NCBI RefSeq assembly: GCF_900112265.1
Contig: NZ_FOLO01000012.1
Coordinates: 1-64,000, forward strand
DNA length: 64,000 bases
Reading direction: 5' to 3'
Source: Pseudoalteromonas denitrificans DSM 6059
GTDB lineage: Bacteria; Pseudomonadota; Gammaproteobacteria; Enterobacterales; Alteromonadaceae
Shown in pieces: positions 55,618-64,000 of this stretch. The stretch's first letter is position 1. Each line of letters opens with the position of its first letter. The position numbers and the translations under genes were made by a program. A model generated the notes under the pieces. The model saw nothing but the letters and a program-made list of their open reading frames with translations. It searched no databases and had not been told where the DNA came from.

Positions 55618-56679
55618 TTATCTTAAATAGTTAAATAAAGCTCCCTGTTCAAGTGATTTAATTCTAGCGCTTTCTTCATCAAATACTTTTAATGATATCA
55701 TTTCGTTGTTTGATTTCAGTAGTTTATACGCCTTTTGGTTAATCTCAACCCCAGCGGTGTCATTTTCACCTACGAGTAATTGAACAGTCATATTATTAAA
55801 CTCCTTAAGTCGCTCCTCTTTCCAGTTATCCCATGAATAGTTGCCAATAGTTGTTATGCCTAAAACATAAGACTGAGACATTTGAGAATATGTTATGGCT
55901 GGTTGTCCTCCGCTTTGGTAGCCTAAAAAATGAAATTTATTGTTCTTGATTGAGTATTTATTTCTGACGTGTTTCATTAAGTCATTGAGTGCGTGGTGCG
56001 CAGGGTGGTTAATCAATCCCTTTTTGGGAGCAGTCACCACGGTAATTATCCAATCTTTGTTTGATTTATAATTAAGTAGTGAATTAATCATCCAATCAGC
56101 TGAGGCTTTACCAAAATTTCCTGAAGGGAATGCAATCATACCTTTATATGTTTTTGATGCGTCGAAGTTTTCAGGTAATAAAATTTTATGAGGGATATCA
56201 ATACCATTATGCGCAGTGAATGATTGATATTGCTGCTCTGGTGAAAATTCAAAATAACCCGCTTCTCGTAAATAAGTCAGTGCTTTTTCATTTTTTAGTC
56301 GGTCGAAATTAAGGTATCCCAGGCTAAACGCTTGGTTAACTGTTTTTAATGCTAAATTATTTTGCCCTTTTAACGCATAACCTACGCCTAAGTTAAAGGT
56401 GGCATATGAACGATATCCATGAAAGCTTGCAGATCTTTTACTGGCAATTATGGCTTCGTCAGCTTGTCCAGTTTTCAATAAAGCCAAACTATACTGATAC
56501 CAAACATCAGCATCATTAGGATAACTTTTAATTAGCTTTTTTAATTTTATTACTGCAGCTTGATAGTTTTTGCTATTCATTAAGCGATAAATTGAATCTA
56601 GGTTCGCTTTTTGTGCTGCGTATATCGATATAGAAAAAACCAATGTAGTTGAAAATAGTAAGCTCTGTAACATTCTCAT
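55618..56679 (-). CDS. Secreted TPR plus alpha/beta-hydrolase-fold protein
   Basis: 353 residues. A signal peptide (LLFSTTLVFSISIYA) precedes about three tetratricopeptide repeats (residues ~28-130: LMNSKNYQAAVIKLKKLIKS, DADVWYQYSLALLKTGQADE). The C-terminal part is an alpha/beta hydrolase: KGMIAFPSGNF, a nucleophile-like FLGYQSGGQPAITY (one Gly of GxSxG is Tyr) and QLLVGENDTAGV for the acid. The catalytic elbow is thus not standard, and it may be a scaffold. It is divergent from a LytS-type kinase gene. Function unknown. Confidence 0.7.
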   Translation of the reverse strand: MRMLQSLLFSTTLVFSISIYAAQKANLDSIYRLMNSKNYQAAVIKLKKLIKSYPNDADVWYQYSLALLKTGQADEAIIASKRSASFHGYRSYATFNLGVGYALKGQNNLALKTVNQAFSLGYLNFDRLKNEKALTYLREAGYFEFSPEQQYQSFTAHNGIDIPHKILLPENFDASKTYKGMIAFPSGNFGKASADWMINSLLNYKSNKDWIITVVTAPKKGLINHPAHHALNDLMKHVRNKYSIKNNKFHFLGYQSGGQPAITYSQMSQSYVLGITTIGNYSWDNWKEERLKEFNNMTVQLLVGENDTAGVEINQKAYKLLKSNNEMISLKVFDEESARIKSLEQGALFNYLR

Positions 56680-56929
56680 TTTATAAACCCCTCAGTAAGA
56701 TAAATTAGCAGTGAATACAACTAAGTAAACACAATAAAGCGTTAAACATAGCAAGAGATTAATTGACTCACCTTGATTGAGAAAACAATATGGTAACAGT
56801 GGCAAAAATAGTGATAAGCAGTAGAATATTTTTGGTAATGAACACTAAAAATGGTATTTGTCCCATTAAACAATTCAAATGGGCTAACATTGATTATTAT
56901 ACAAATATTAAAAATAAATAAGATATTTA

Positions 56930-58054
56930 ATGGTGAAACAAACAGCGCAATCAAATAGAAGCATGCCATTTTCCTATGCAATGTTATTTTCTGGCGGTAT
57001 GATTATTTCGATAGTATTTACAATGCAAGCTGTAATTCCTTATCTGTATGCTGGTGTGCTTGAAAAATTTAGTTGGTTATTTGAAGGTTTGCCAATCATT
57101 ACTCGATACTTTTTATGGGTCGCACTTATCCCTTTAATTTATCATTTTAGTAATTATTTTACATGGCATAATAATCAATCACTTATACGTAATTTATTGC
57201 ACGTTTTTACTGGTTTAATACTCGGAGCTGTGCATAGCTTTGTTTCTTACTGGTTGTTTATTGGTATCTATCTATTGTTCGATGACATGGATGTCGGTAG
57301 TGCAATGTCACATATTTTGGCAAGCATTTATGCGGGAGCTGTTGGGAGTTTTGTTGAGTTATGGGTAATACTCGGCCTCTTTAATGCCATTAACTATTAT
57401 CAGAAGTTTCAACAACAGGGCATTGTTATGGCCAATCAGGAAAAAGAATTAGCCAATGCCAAACTTACTGCTTTTAGAATGCAATTACATCCCCATTTTT
57501 TATTTAATGCTCTTAACTCAGTGATGTCATTAATTGATGTGAATAAACTTAAAGCTAAGGATATGTTAGTTGAATTATCTACTTTAATGCGACGTTTGCT
57601 GGAGCAAGATAATCGACATACGGTTACGGTAAAAGATGAATTATCTTTCATACAAAGCTATTTAGAACTGGAAAGGTTAAGGTTTGAAGACCGCTTAGTG
57701 ATCACCTATCACATTGAACCAGAACAATACTCAGCATTGGTACCTAACTTGATATTACAACCTATTATAGAAAATGCGATTAAACATGGCTTTTCTCAAT
57801 CAACAGAAAGTTGTGAGATCACGCTGGAAATAAAAAGCCAGCAGTATGAGCTTGTAATACTTATTGAAGACAACGGCATAGAAAGTCCATTTATCCCTAG
57901 GCTACCTAATTCAGGAGGTGTTGGCTTAAAGAATGTTTATCAAAGGCTGGAGCAAATGTTTGGAGATGAGTTTAGTTGCTCAACTTATGCGGTGAAACCA
58001 AAGGGTTTTGGTGTACAGTTAATTTTCCCATTAATTCGCTCTCATTTCTCATGA
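56930..58054 (+). CDS. LytS/YehU-type sensor histidine kinase
   Basis: 374 residues. About four N-terminal spans (MLFSGGMIISIVFTMQAVIP, YFLWVALIPLIYHF, LLHVFTGLILGAVHSFVSYW) form the sensor. The His_kinase domain has the phosphoacceptor in MQLHPHFLFNALNSVMSLID and the N-box PIIENAIKHGF with GGVGLKNVYQRLEQMFG. It pairs with the LytTR response regulator, whose start overlaps the stop in ATGA. The pair probably controls genes nearby, perhaps the TPR-hydrolase gene (inference). Confidence 0.9.
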   Translation: MVKQTAQSNRSMPFSYAMLFSGGMIISIVFTMQAVIPYLYAGVLEKFSWLFEGLPIITRYFLWVALIPLIYHFSNYFTWHNNQSLIRNLLHVFTGLILGAVHSFVSYWLFIGIYLLFDDMDVGSAMSHILASIYAGAVGSFVELWVILGLFNAINYYQKFQQQGIVMANQEKELANAKLTAFRMQLHPHFLFNALNSVMSLIDVNKLKAKDMLVELSTLMRRLLEQDNRHTVTVKDELSFIQSYLELERLRFEDRLVITYHIEPEQYSALVPNLILQPIIENAIKHGFSQSTESCEITLEIKSQQYELVILIEDNGIESPFIPRLPNSGGVGLKNVYQRLEQMFGDEFSCSTYAVKPKGFGVQLIFPLIRSHFS

Positions 58055-58833
58055 AAATTACCACTGTCATTGTTGATGATGAACCGCTGGCAAGACAAAG
58101 GATCTGTGGTTTATTAAATGAAATAACAGAGATTGAAATAGTTGAACAGTGTCGAAATGGTAAAGAAGCTATTGAAGTGATTCATTCACTAAAACCTGAT
58201 TTAGTCTTTCTTGATATTCAAATGCCTGGTATCGATGGCTTTGGTGTATTAGATCAACTTGAAAAGTTGCCTGTAGTCATTTTTGTGACTGCCTATGATC
58301 AGTATGCGATGCAAGCATTTGACTATCATGCAATTGATTATTTGTTAAAACCATATAAAGACGCTCGTTTTTACGAAGCACTCAGTTATGCAATTAAACA
58401 AATTCAGCTGCAAAATTTATCTGGGATACATCAGAAACTCGAATCACTGCGTTCAGTGAAAAGAGATGAACCAATCGTATTTCAAGGACTAAACTTTGAA
58501 ATTAAGCATCAGGGGATCACAAGTATTATAAGTTCCAATCAAATAGACTGGATTAATGCGGGTGGGAATTATGTTGAGTTGCATTGTAAAAATAAAATGC
58601 ACTTATATAGAAGTACTATTTCAACACTGGAGTTTGACTTACAAAAAAATGGGTTTATCAGAATTCATCGCTCGATCTTAATTAGAAAGTCTGCGATTAA
58701 ACGTGTCAGTTATCTAAATAGCAATAATCAGTATAGATTTACTCTACAAGATGGAGAAAAACTATTGTCTGCCCGTTCATACAAAGAGCGGGTGGTTGAG
58801 TTTTTGGAGCTAAACAGTCAGCTGTTATCATAA
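58051..58833 (+). CDS. LytTR-family response regulator
   Basis: 260 residues from the ATG at 58051 that overlaps the kinase stop; the longer frame to 57976 lies within the kinase gene. Receiver domain: VIVDDEPLARQR, phosphorylated Asp in DLVFLDIQMPGIDGF, VIFVTAYDQYAMQAF, YLLKPY. LytTR DNA-binding domain: SNQIDWINAGGNYVELHCKN, FIRIHRSILIRKSAI. It binds DNA as a beta-fold, unlike helix-turn-helix regulators. Forms a two-gene operon with the kinase. Confidence 0.93.
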   Translation: MKITTVIVDDEPLARQRICGLLNEITEIEIVEQCRNGKEAIEVIHSLKPDLVFLDIQMPGIDGFGVLDQLEKLPVVIFVTAYDQYAMQAFDYHAIDYLLKPYKDARFYEALSYAIKQIQLQNLSGIHQKLESLRSVKRDEPIVFQGLNFEIKHQGITSIISSNQIDWINAGGNYVELHCKNKMHLYRSTISTLEFDLQKNGFIRIHRSILIRKSAIKRVSYLNSNNQYRFTLQDGEKLLSARSYKERVVEFLELNSQLLS

Positions 58834-59041
58834 ATAAATGTATTTATAGATATAAATTTAAGCTTATTACCATATGCTAATACGGATATTTTAAATAACA
58901 ATTATATGGTTTTTAAAAGATAAAAATCATCGACGTTTTTTATTGTTAAAACAAATAAATGCCGTTACAGTGTCCCGATAGTAAAATACACATTAAGGTG
59001 AGCATTTTATAGGCTCATTATGTTTCTTCTGGATACTGATT

Positions 59042-59326
59042 ATGAATTTAGATAAATCAACAAAACGTATAGCAAAGAGAGTCAAAAGCGGGTTTCAGGG
59101 TTATCCTCAAATTACACTTGCTTATTTTGGTGTATCTGCCGAGTGTGCAACTGAAGTGGCTGTTGGTTTTACTTCAGAACAAGGCGCTGAGGTATTAGAA
59201 GAAAGATTTTATAGTAAAGGTGATGCTAAAAAAGATGAAGCGATTCAAACTACATTATTAAAAGTCATCGAGCGAGCAAATGCAAAAACAGTTATAGAAG
59301 TTGCGGGTGTTTCAATTATTAAATAA
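59042..59326 (+). CDS. Small conserved protein of unknown function
   Basis: 94 residues. STKRIAKRVKSGFQGYPQIT followed by LAYFGVSAECATEVAVGF, then YSKGDAKKDEAIQTTLLKVI. It reads like a conserved small cytosolic protein common in marine gammaproteobacteria; I do not know a function. No Cys or membrane span matters. It is a single gene with a terminator after it. Confidence 0.72.
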   Translation: MNLDKSTKRIAKRVKSGFQGYPQITLAYFGVSAECATEVAVGFTSEQGAEVLEERFYSKGDAKKDEAIQTTLLKVIERANAKTVIEVAGVSIIK

Positions 59327-59387
59327 TCAGTATGATTAAAAGATAGCACGCGTGTTAAAACCTGTTTTTAACAAAAACTAAGTATAA

Positions 59388-59421
59388 ACACCCATTCATA
59401 TCAATAAGATAAAATGGGTGT
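59388..59421. terminator. Hairpin between convergent genes
   Basis: ACACCCATT and AATGGGTGT form a perfect 9-bp stem with flanking A and T runs, about 60 bp after the small gene and 65 bp after the aminotransferase end. Fits a bidirectional terminator. Confidence 0.6.
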
Positions 59422-59485
59422 ATTTAAAATAGCTTACTACTTGTAAATGCAAACAGTATCAGCTCTTTAATCAGTTAAACCTATC

Positions 59486-60817
59486 TTAAAGGTCACTGGC
59501 ATTAATCGCTGCTTCCATTGATTTTTCAGCAACTTGCTCTAACCATTTAAGGTCCATTGTTTGATGTGCTTCGCAAATAAACCAAGGTTCACGTGAATCA
59601 GGTTCTAACATTACTCCATTATCAATTAGATTAAGTGCGAATTGTGTATAAAGATCGCTGTTAGTTTGTTTCCAGTCACGGTAGTTTTGTGGAACAGAAG
59701 GACCAAAATGTACACCAAACATAGCGTCAGGGCCTGCAAAACAATGTTCAATACCAAACTTTGTAAATACACGAGAAAGTAGGGCTTGAATTGCTTGGCC
59801 TGTTAGGTTAATTGTTTCAAGTGCATCCGTTTCTTTAAGTACTGTCAATGTGGCTTTTGCAGCACTTAGTGCAACCATATTTGCAGTGTAAGTGCCGCCA
59901 TGTGTTACGCCATTTTTATCAAATGAAATGGTATCCATTACATCAGCGCGACCACCAAAACAAGCGACAGGGTAGCCGTTACCAATTGCTTTCGCATAAG
60001 TGGTTAAATCAGCATGAATACCATATAAGGATTGTGCGCCGCCTTTGGCAACACGAAAACCTGTTTTTACTTCGTCCATAATAAGCAATGAGCCGTTTGC
60101 ATCACATATATCACGTAATTTTTGCATATACTCTTGAGTTGAAGCAATTGAACCACAGTTGCCCATGATAGGTTCAATTAAAATAGCTGCGATATCATTG
60201 CCATGCTTAGCAAAAACAGCATCAATAGCATCAGAGTCATTAAGTGGCACACTTACTTGGTGCTCGCGGGTGCTTTGCGGGATACCACCACCAAAAGGAA
60301 TGATATTAGGTACTTCTTGTGCATTTACATCCCAGTTATCAACATCTGACTTCCACATAACTTCATCATGCAGACCATGGAAACCACCTTCTACAACAAC
60401 AATTTTATTTCGTTTAGTAAAGCCACGCGCTGTGCGCACTGCGCCAATAACCGCTTCAGTTCCTGAATTGGAGAATCTCATTTTATCGATATTAGGACAG
60501 AGTGATTTTACTAATTCAACAACATCAGAATCAAGGCCAGTAGAAAAACCTGAAATTGTACCTACACTAGTAATTGCATTAATCACTTCATTGTCAACAC
60601 GTTCATCACGATAGCCAAGTATAATAGGGCCATAGGCTAATCGAAAGTCTACAAATGTTTGACTATCACAATCGGTGATAGTACAGCCTTTCATGCTGCT
60701 TAAAAATACGGTATTTTCTTCACCCCAGTAACGGTAGCTATCAGCAACGCCAAGTGGCATATTGTCAATGGCTCTTTTGAACATGGTGGTACTATTTGGT
60801 TTGTGTATCTTAGTCAT
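59486..60817 (-). CDS. Class III aminotransferase, glutamate-1-semialdehyde-aminomutase-like
   Basis: 443 residues. The fold-type I PLP enzyme shows FSNSGTEAVIGAVRTARGFT (phosphate-binding), VVEGGFHGLHDEVMW, the Asp of MDEVKTGFR that contacts the PLP ring nitrogen, and the Schiff-base Lys in TTYAKAIGNGYPVACFGG. The HemL-like subgroup also includes catabolic aminotransferases for omega-amino acids or betaine-like compounds. It is not next to heme genes, and it sits beside betA, BCCT and porin genes, which suggests a catabolic role (inference). Terminators separate it from the porin. Confidence 0.85.
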   Translation of the reverse strand: MTKIHKPNSTTMFKRAIDNMPLGVADSYRYWGEENTVFLSSMKGCTITDCDSQTFVDFRLAYGPIILGYRDERVDNEVINAITSVGTISGFSTGLDSDVVELVKSLCPNIDKMRFSNSGTEAVIGAVRTARGFTKRNKIVVVEGGFHGLHDEVMWKSDVDNWDVNAQEVPNIIPFGGGIPQSTREHQVSVPLNDSDAIDAVFAKHGNDIAAILIEPIMGNCGSIASTQEYMQKLRDICDANGSLLIMDEVKTGFRVAKGGAQSLYGIHADLTTYAKAIGNGYPVACFGGRADVMDTISFDKNGVTHGGTYTANMVALSAAKATLTVLKETDALETINLTGQAIQALLSRVFTKFGIEHCFAGPDAMFGVHFGPSVPQNYRDWKQTNSDLYTQFALNLIDNGVMLEPDSREPWFICEAHQTMDLKWLEQVAEKSMEAAINASDL

Positions 60818-60907
60818 GGAGGAGCTCTTAATTTTCTTAAATGTTATTTCAATATTAGTTGTAAATTTAATGAATGCGATATTGTAGAAATATGCGCATA
60901 ATTTAAA

Positions 60908-60936
60908 AATGGCAAATTAAAAAATAATTTGCCATT
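60908..60936 (-). terminator. Second terminator-like hairpin
   Basis: AATGGCAAATTA and TAATTTGCCATT form a perfect 12-bp stem followed on the minus strand by a T-rich run. It lies between the porin end and the aminotransferase start. Confidence 0.6.
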
Positions 60937-60959
60937 AATATCACAAGGAGATTAAAAAT

Positions 60960-60983
60960 AAAAACCGATTAGAGCCGGTTTTT
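60960..60983 (-). terminator. Terminator after the TorF-type porin gene
   Basis: On the minus strand AAAAACCG and CGGTTTTT form a perfect 8-bp stem followed by ATTTTT, about 38 bp after the porin stop. The A/T tails on both sides allow bidirectional use. Confidence 0.75.
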
Positions 60984-61020
60984 ATTTTCTGAATTACCTT
61001 GAGGCAGTAAATGATAGTTA

Positions 61021-61725
61021 TTATAAGCTAAAGGTACGAGATACTGATAAAACGATACGAGAGTCAGCAGTGTTTATGTCCATGCTCGTATTTTCAGCAG
61101 CTAGGTCAAAATCAAAACCTTTCCAACTTGTCATGTATGCAATACGATAATGATTGTAAGCATCACCACCATCCCATGCCCATTTTTTCTCATCAGATGA
61201 AGTTGAACGATCAAAGCTTACCTTAACGCTATGACCAGGTGTAACTTCTACTGTATGAGCAATCATTGCAATATAGTGATTTACGTCTAAACCGAAATAA
61301 TCCCAGGTATACCAAAAGTTAAACTCGGTATCGCCCATTGAAGAGTTATAAGCAAATTTAGCGTAAGCTTCAGGATAGTTGTAGTCATCTGATGCTGAAT
61401 CACCATGATAGGTGTAATATGCAATACCTGTATCTAGGCCTACTTTTTCATTCAGTTGAAAATATTGACCGATATAAGTATCCCACTCAATATTAGTATC
61501 GTCACTGGCACCAAAATCAACATTAGATGCCCAAGTTCCAACATAAAACCCACTATCATCAGCATAATCTAGGCTTGCCTGTAGTGCAGGATCATTGGTT
61601 GTTTGGCTTACACCGTTAAATGTATAATCAGACGCTAAATTAACGGTTGCAGATACAGCCGCTTGTGAAGCTGCAGATGCTGTAAGTAAAGCAGTCGCTG
61701 CAATAGCAATGATATTTTTATTCAT
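61021..61725 (-). CDS. TorF-family (Gcw_chp) outer-membrane porin-like protein
   Basis: About 234 residues. The start at 61725 gives a clean signal peptide (MNKNIIAIAATALLTASAAS-QA); an ATG at 61740 adds five residues. The mature start VSATVNLASDYTFNGVSQTT NDPAL is the Gcw_chp hallmark, followed by amphipathic strands (GFYVGTWASNVDFG, YIGQYFQLNEKVGLDTGIAY) and a final aromatic-type end VSRTFSL. It probably lets small substrates through the outer membrane. Its start nearly abuts the BCCT stop, so they are one operon. Confidence 0.85.
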   Translation of the reverse strand: MNKNIIAIAATALLTASAASQAAVSATVNLASDYTFNGVSQTTNDPALQASLDYADDSGFYVGTWASNVDFGASDDTNIEWDTYIGQYFQLNEKVGLDTGIAYYTYHGDSASDDYNYPEAYAKFAYNSSMGDTEFNFWYTWDYFGLDVNHYIAMIAHTVEVTPGHSVKVSFDRSTSSDEKKWAWDGGDAYNHYRIAYMTSWKGFDFDLAAENTSMDINTADSRIVLSVSRTFSL

Positions 61726-61741
61726 TATTTTAATACTCATA

Positions 61742-62959
61742 TTAATTAACTAGTTCAATTTTATTAAAGTCTATTTTATTTTCTTTTGGTGAGCACTCTA
61801 TCTCACTAACCACTTTGAACTTGGTAAATAAAATATAACCAAAACAAGTGAAGAATAACCCTATAACAACAGCACCAACCCATTGGATTTGTAAGAAATC
61901 CAGTTTAAATAATAAGGTAAGCAAACTTAGAGCAAACAAGTTACCCAATAAGTATTTTACTTTACCTAATCGTGCCACGCTTAAATTTAGGTTGTCGGTA
62001 TATAATCGAATCAAGGAATCTAAAGAGTTGATCACAAAAGTTATCCCGACTATCGCCATGGCTAAATTATAGAAACCAGTGGTTTCTAATCCATTCGCGC
62101 TGTAGTAATACAAGACTGTAAACCATATTGCGATTGGAATTGATGGGAAAACCAACATCGCTGCCAATACTTGGTAAGTACGAAGGCCACCAACAAAACG
62201 TGCTGTAAATTGGCCAATCATAATGCTCCATGCAAACCACCAATATAGGTAAAATTCATGGTAGTCATTTAAAGGTAAGACAAATTCATGGATATTACCA
62301 AAGTAACCACCAAGCAGTGCAAATGTGTTTGCAAACTCACCAATACCTGAGTTTTCTGAAAGGAAAGCACCGGCCCACATTAATAAGATTAGCCCAATGA
62401 ACATCCAGCTGGTTGCTAGGCTTAGTAGGCGCACGTAACGTATGCTAGTACTTGAATAAACAGCTGCTGCAATCACTAAAAATACGATTAAATAGAAACT
62501 GCCAATAATCGATTTACCATCACCAAGCTCAGGTACGTACCAAGGCAAGTTGGTTAACAATAAATATGCTGTAAAGGCACAAGTGCCAATAATAACAACG
62601 TTATTAATTAGCTTGATCAGCGGAAGCTCAAAAAAGCGCACTCTTGGTTCAATAACACAGAAATAAAAACAGGTTAGAAAGTAAAAACCCCAAATGAGAA
62701 ATGCCCAAAAACCAAACTCAATAGATAATGGGTTAGTAAATGCATATTCAGGACTGGTTGCAAGGTCGGCATAACCCGCAAACTCAGTGAGAGGGAACAT
62801 AATAAGGCCTACATCAAGGCCTGAAGTAAACAAAATAGCAATAAAGGTAAATGTTTTAACTGGCGTTACGCCAACACAGCGAATATTTCCCCAGCGGTAT
62901 AAAACAAATGCGATGGCTGCAAAGGTAAATAAGATACCAGCAGATAACCAAGCGGTCAT
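61742..62959 (-). CDS. BCCT-family transporter, short form
   Basis: 405 residues with about ten to eleven membrane spans. The family substrate motif is present: YWWFAWSIMIGQFTARFVGG (Trp240, Trp241, Trp244). DVGLIMFPLTEF and HEFVLPLNDYHEF are other conserved places. Classical BCCTs (BetP, BetT) have twelve spans and over 500 residues; the first two spans are missing or replaced here. It should import betaine, choline or carnitine by sodium or proton symport. It is preceded by betA and followed by the porin, 1 bp apart. Confidence 0.85.
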   Translation of the reverse strand: MTAWLSAGILFTFAAIAFVLYRWGNIRCVGVTPVKTFTFIAILFTSGLDVGLIMFPLTEFAGYADLATSPEYAFTNPLSIEFGFWAFLIWGFYFLTCFYFCVIEPRVRFFELPLIKLINNVVIIGTCAFTAYLLLTNLPWYVPELGDGKSIIGSFYLIVFLVIAAAVYSSTSIRYVRLLSLATSWMFIGLILLMWAGAFLSENSGIGEFANTFALLGGYFGNIHEFVLPLNDYHEFYLYWWFAWSIMIGQFTARFVGGLRTYQVLAAMLVFPSIPIAIWFTVLYYYSANGLETTGFYNLAMAIVGITFVINSLDSLIRLYTDNLNLSVARLGKVKYLLGNLFALSLLTLLFKLDFLQIQWVGAVVIGLFFTCFGYILFTKFKVVSEIECSPKENKIDFNKIELVN

Positions 62960-63138
62960 AGCAGCCTCCTTTTTATAATTTTAATGGGTGTAAACACGTA
63001 TTACTCCTGTTTCTTTTTATAATTAGAGTATTTTTAATTATTAGGTTAAACCCTAAATATTAACTTTTGTAATTATGACTCTTGTTATAATAGTCATGAT
63101 TGCGAAAATTAATGTCTTAAAAATACCCACGAATGAAT

Positions 63139-64000
63139 TTAGTCTGTTTTTCTATTTGGCTTATTTGTACGTTGTTGCTGCTGCCAATCAGGTGCAAGCG
63201 TTACTGGGGCTGTGGATGGTGGTAAAGTATCTCGTCCGCGAATTAAATCGGCAGCACGCTCTGCAACCATTATTGTAGGTGCATTAAGATTTCCGTTTGG
63301 AATAGTAGTAAATATTGATGAATCAACTACTCTTAATCCTTCAATACCATGGACTTTAGTTTCAGGGTCAACAACTGCTAGTTTATCCGTGCCCATTTTA
63401 CATGAACAGGATGGGTGGTAAGCACTTTCAACAAATTGGCGAACAAAGGTATCAATCTCTTCATCAGTTTGAACATGTATTCCTGGTTGAATTTCTTCAC
63501 CGCGGTATTCGTCTAGCGCTGATTGATGAATAATTTCTCGCGTTAAGCGCACACAGGCACGAAAGCCTTCACGGTCTTCTTCATGCTCAAGATAATTAAA
63601 ACGGATTTGAGGATGCGCTTTAGGATCAGCAGATACCGCTTTTATAAATCCACGACTCTTAGGTTTATTGTGTCCGATATGTACTTGAAATCCGTGACCA
63701 GCAAATGCTTCTTTACCATCATATCTCATTGCTGCTGGTAAAAAGTGATATTGCAAATCGGGCCATTGGACATTTGTTTTAGAGCGAATAAAACCACAAG
63801 ACTCAAAATGATTGGTCGAACCTAAGCCTTTTTTGGTCAAGATCCAACGGGTGCCTATCAGGAACTTACTCCATAAACCTAACTTACCATTAAGGGATAT
63901 TGGTTTTTTACATTTAAATTGAAAATAAAACTCTAGATGATCTTGTAAATTTTCACCTACACCAGGTAAATCATGTTTCACTTCAATATTGGCATCATCA
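63139..64000 (-). CDS. betA: Choline dehydrogenase-type GMC oxidoreductase (3' part, cut by the window end)
   Basis: The C-terminal ~287 residues of a GMC flavoenzyme; the frame is open to the window edge, and the FAD-binding start is outside. [40 protein letters not shown] and [20 protein letters not shown] are the BetA signature, with the catalytic His pair expected in the HPSC and GNLNAP regions. BetA oxidises choline to betaine aldehyde and then glycine betaine. It leads an operon with the BCCT transporter 179 bp downstream. Confidence 0.85.
   Translation of the reverse strand, partial: DDANIEVKHDLPGVGENLQDHLEFYFQFKCKKPISLNGKLGLWSKFLIGTRWILTKKGLGSTNHFESCGFIRSKTNVQWPDLQYHFLPAAMRYDGKEAFAGHGFQVHIGHNKPKSRGFIKAVSADPKAHPQIRFNYLEHEEDREGFRACVRLTREIIHQSALDEYRGEEIQPGIHVQTDEEIDTFVRQFVESAYHPSCSCKMGTDKLAVVDPETKVHGIEGLRVVDSSIFTTIPNGNLNAPTIMVAERAADLIRGRDTLPPSTAPVTLAPDWQQQQRTNKPNRKTD

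Noticed and set aside
59848..60614. Plus-strand frames within the aminotransferase
   Set aside because: They are antisense shadows of a clearly conserved enzyme.

Overview
The window looks like a chromosomal accessory stretch from an AT-rich marine gammaproteobacterium, most likely an Alteromonadales relative (Colwellia, Pseudoalteromonas or Thalassotalea type). This rests on the base composition, the VF530-type protein, the MesD/MesX pair, the hut genes with their LysR neighbour, and many TonB-dependent, TolB-like and LysR proteins. I see no rRNA, tRNA, CRISPR array or phage module.

Layout. 1-2.6 kb: tail of an ISAs1-type transposase and two secreted beta-propeller proteins. 2.7-6 kb: a folate-independent methionine synthase pair (mesD, mesX) and a divergent TSUP permease, with tandem MetJ-like boxes between them. 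6.3-10.5 kb: small membrane proteins (DUF6326, DUF4386) with a membrane-anchored AraC regulator, then a TetR/SRPBCC pair. 11.4-15.2 kb: a chemoreceptor, a repeat cluster, a DUF2971 protein and broken gene fragments around a hairpin. 15.5-21.9 kb: a copper-type TonB receptor with a His-rich periplasmic protein, a second TonB receptor behind a Fur-like box, and a membrane-anchored DJ-1 protein. 22-26.7 kb: RhlE-type helicase, a lipase-like lipoprotein and a leucine-rich-repeat lipoprotein. 27-31.7 kb: LysR, hutH and a long-form hutU.

32.8-36.4 kb is the most unusual part. Three attC-like recombination sites and two broken half-sites surround short cassette genes, and three gene stop codons lie inside the TAAC core of an attC left simple site. 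No integron integrase is visible, so this resembles a CALIN (attC cluster lacking an integrase). A decayed REP-associated transposase sits inside it.

37-59.3 kb is a mosaic of small metabolic and regulatory units: a DUF523 (TudS-like)/DUF1722 protein, peptide deformylase with a 56-codon gene in front, an amidohydrolase, MerR and flavodoxin-fold genes, a cyclase-family lipoprotein with divergent LysR, MYG1, DJ-1 proteins, GNATs, a LysE exporter, an isochorismatase-fold hydrolase, a GlxA-type regulator, EthD with divergent LysR, a lytic transglycosylase, and a LytS/LytR-type two-component pair. 59.4-64 kb is a choline/betaine-type locus on the minus strand: betA (cut by the window end), a short BCCT transporter, a TorF-type porin and a class III aminotransferase, with terminators between the porin and the aminotransferase.

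Most units are one to three genes with their own local regulator.
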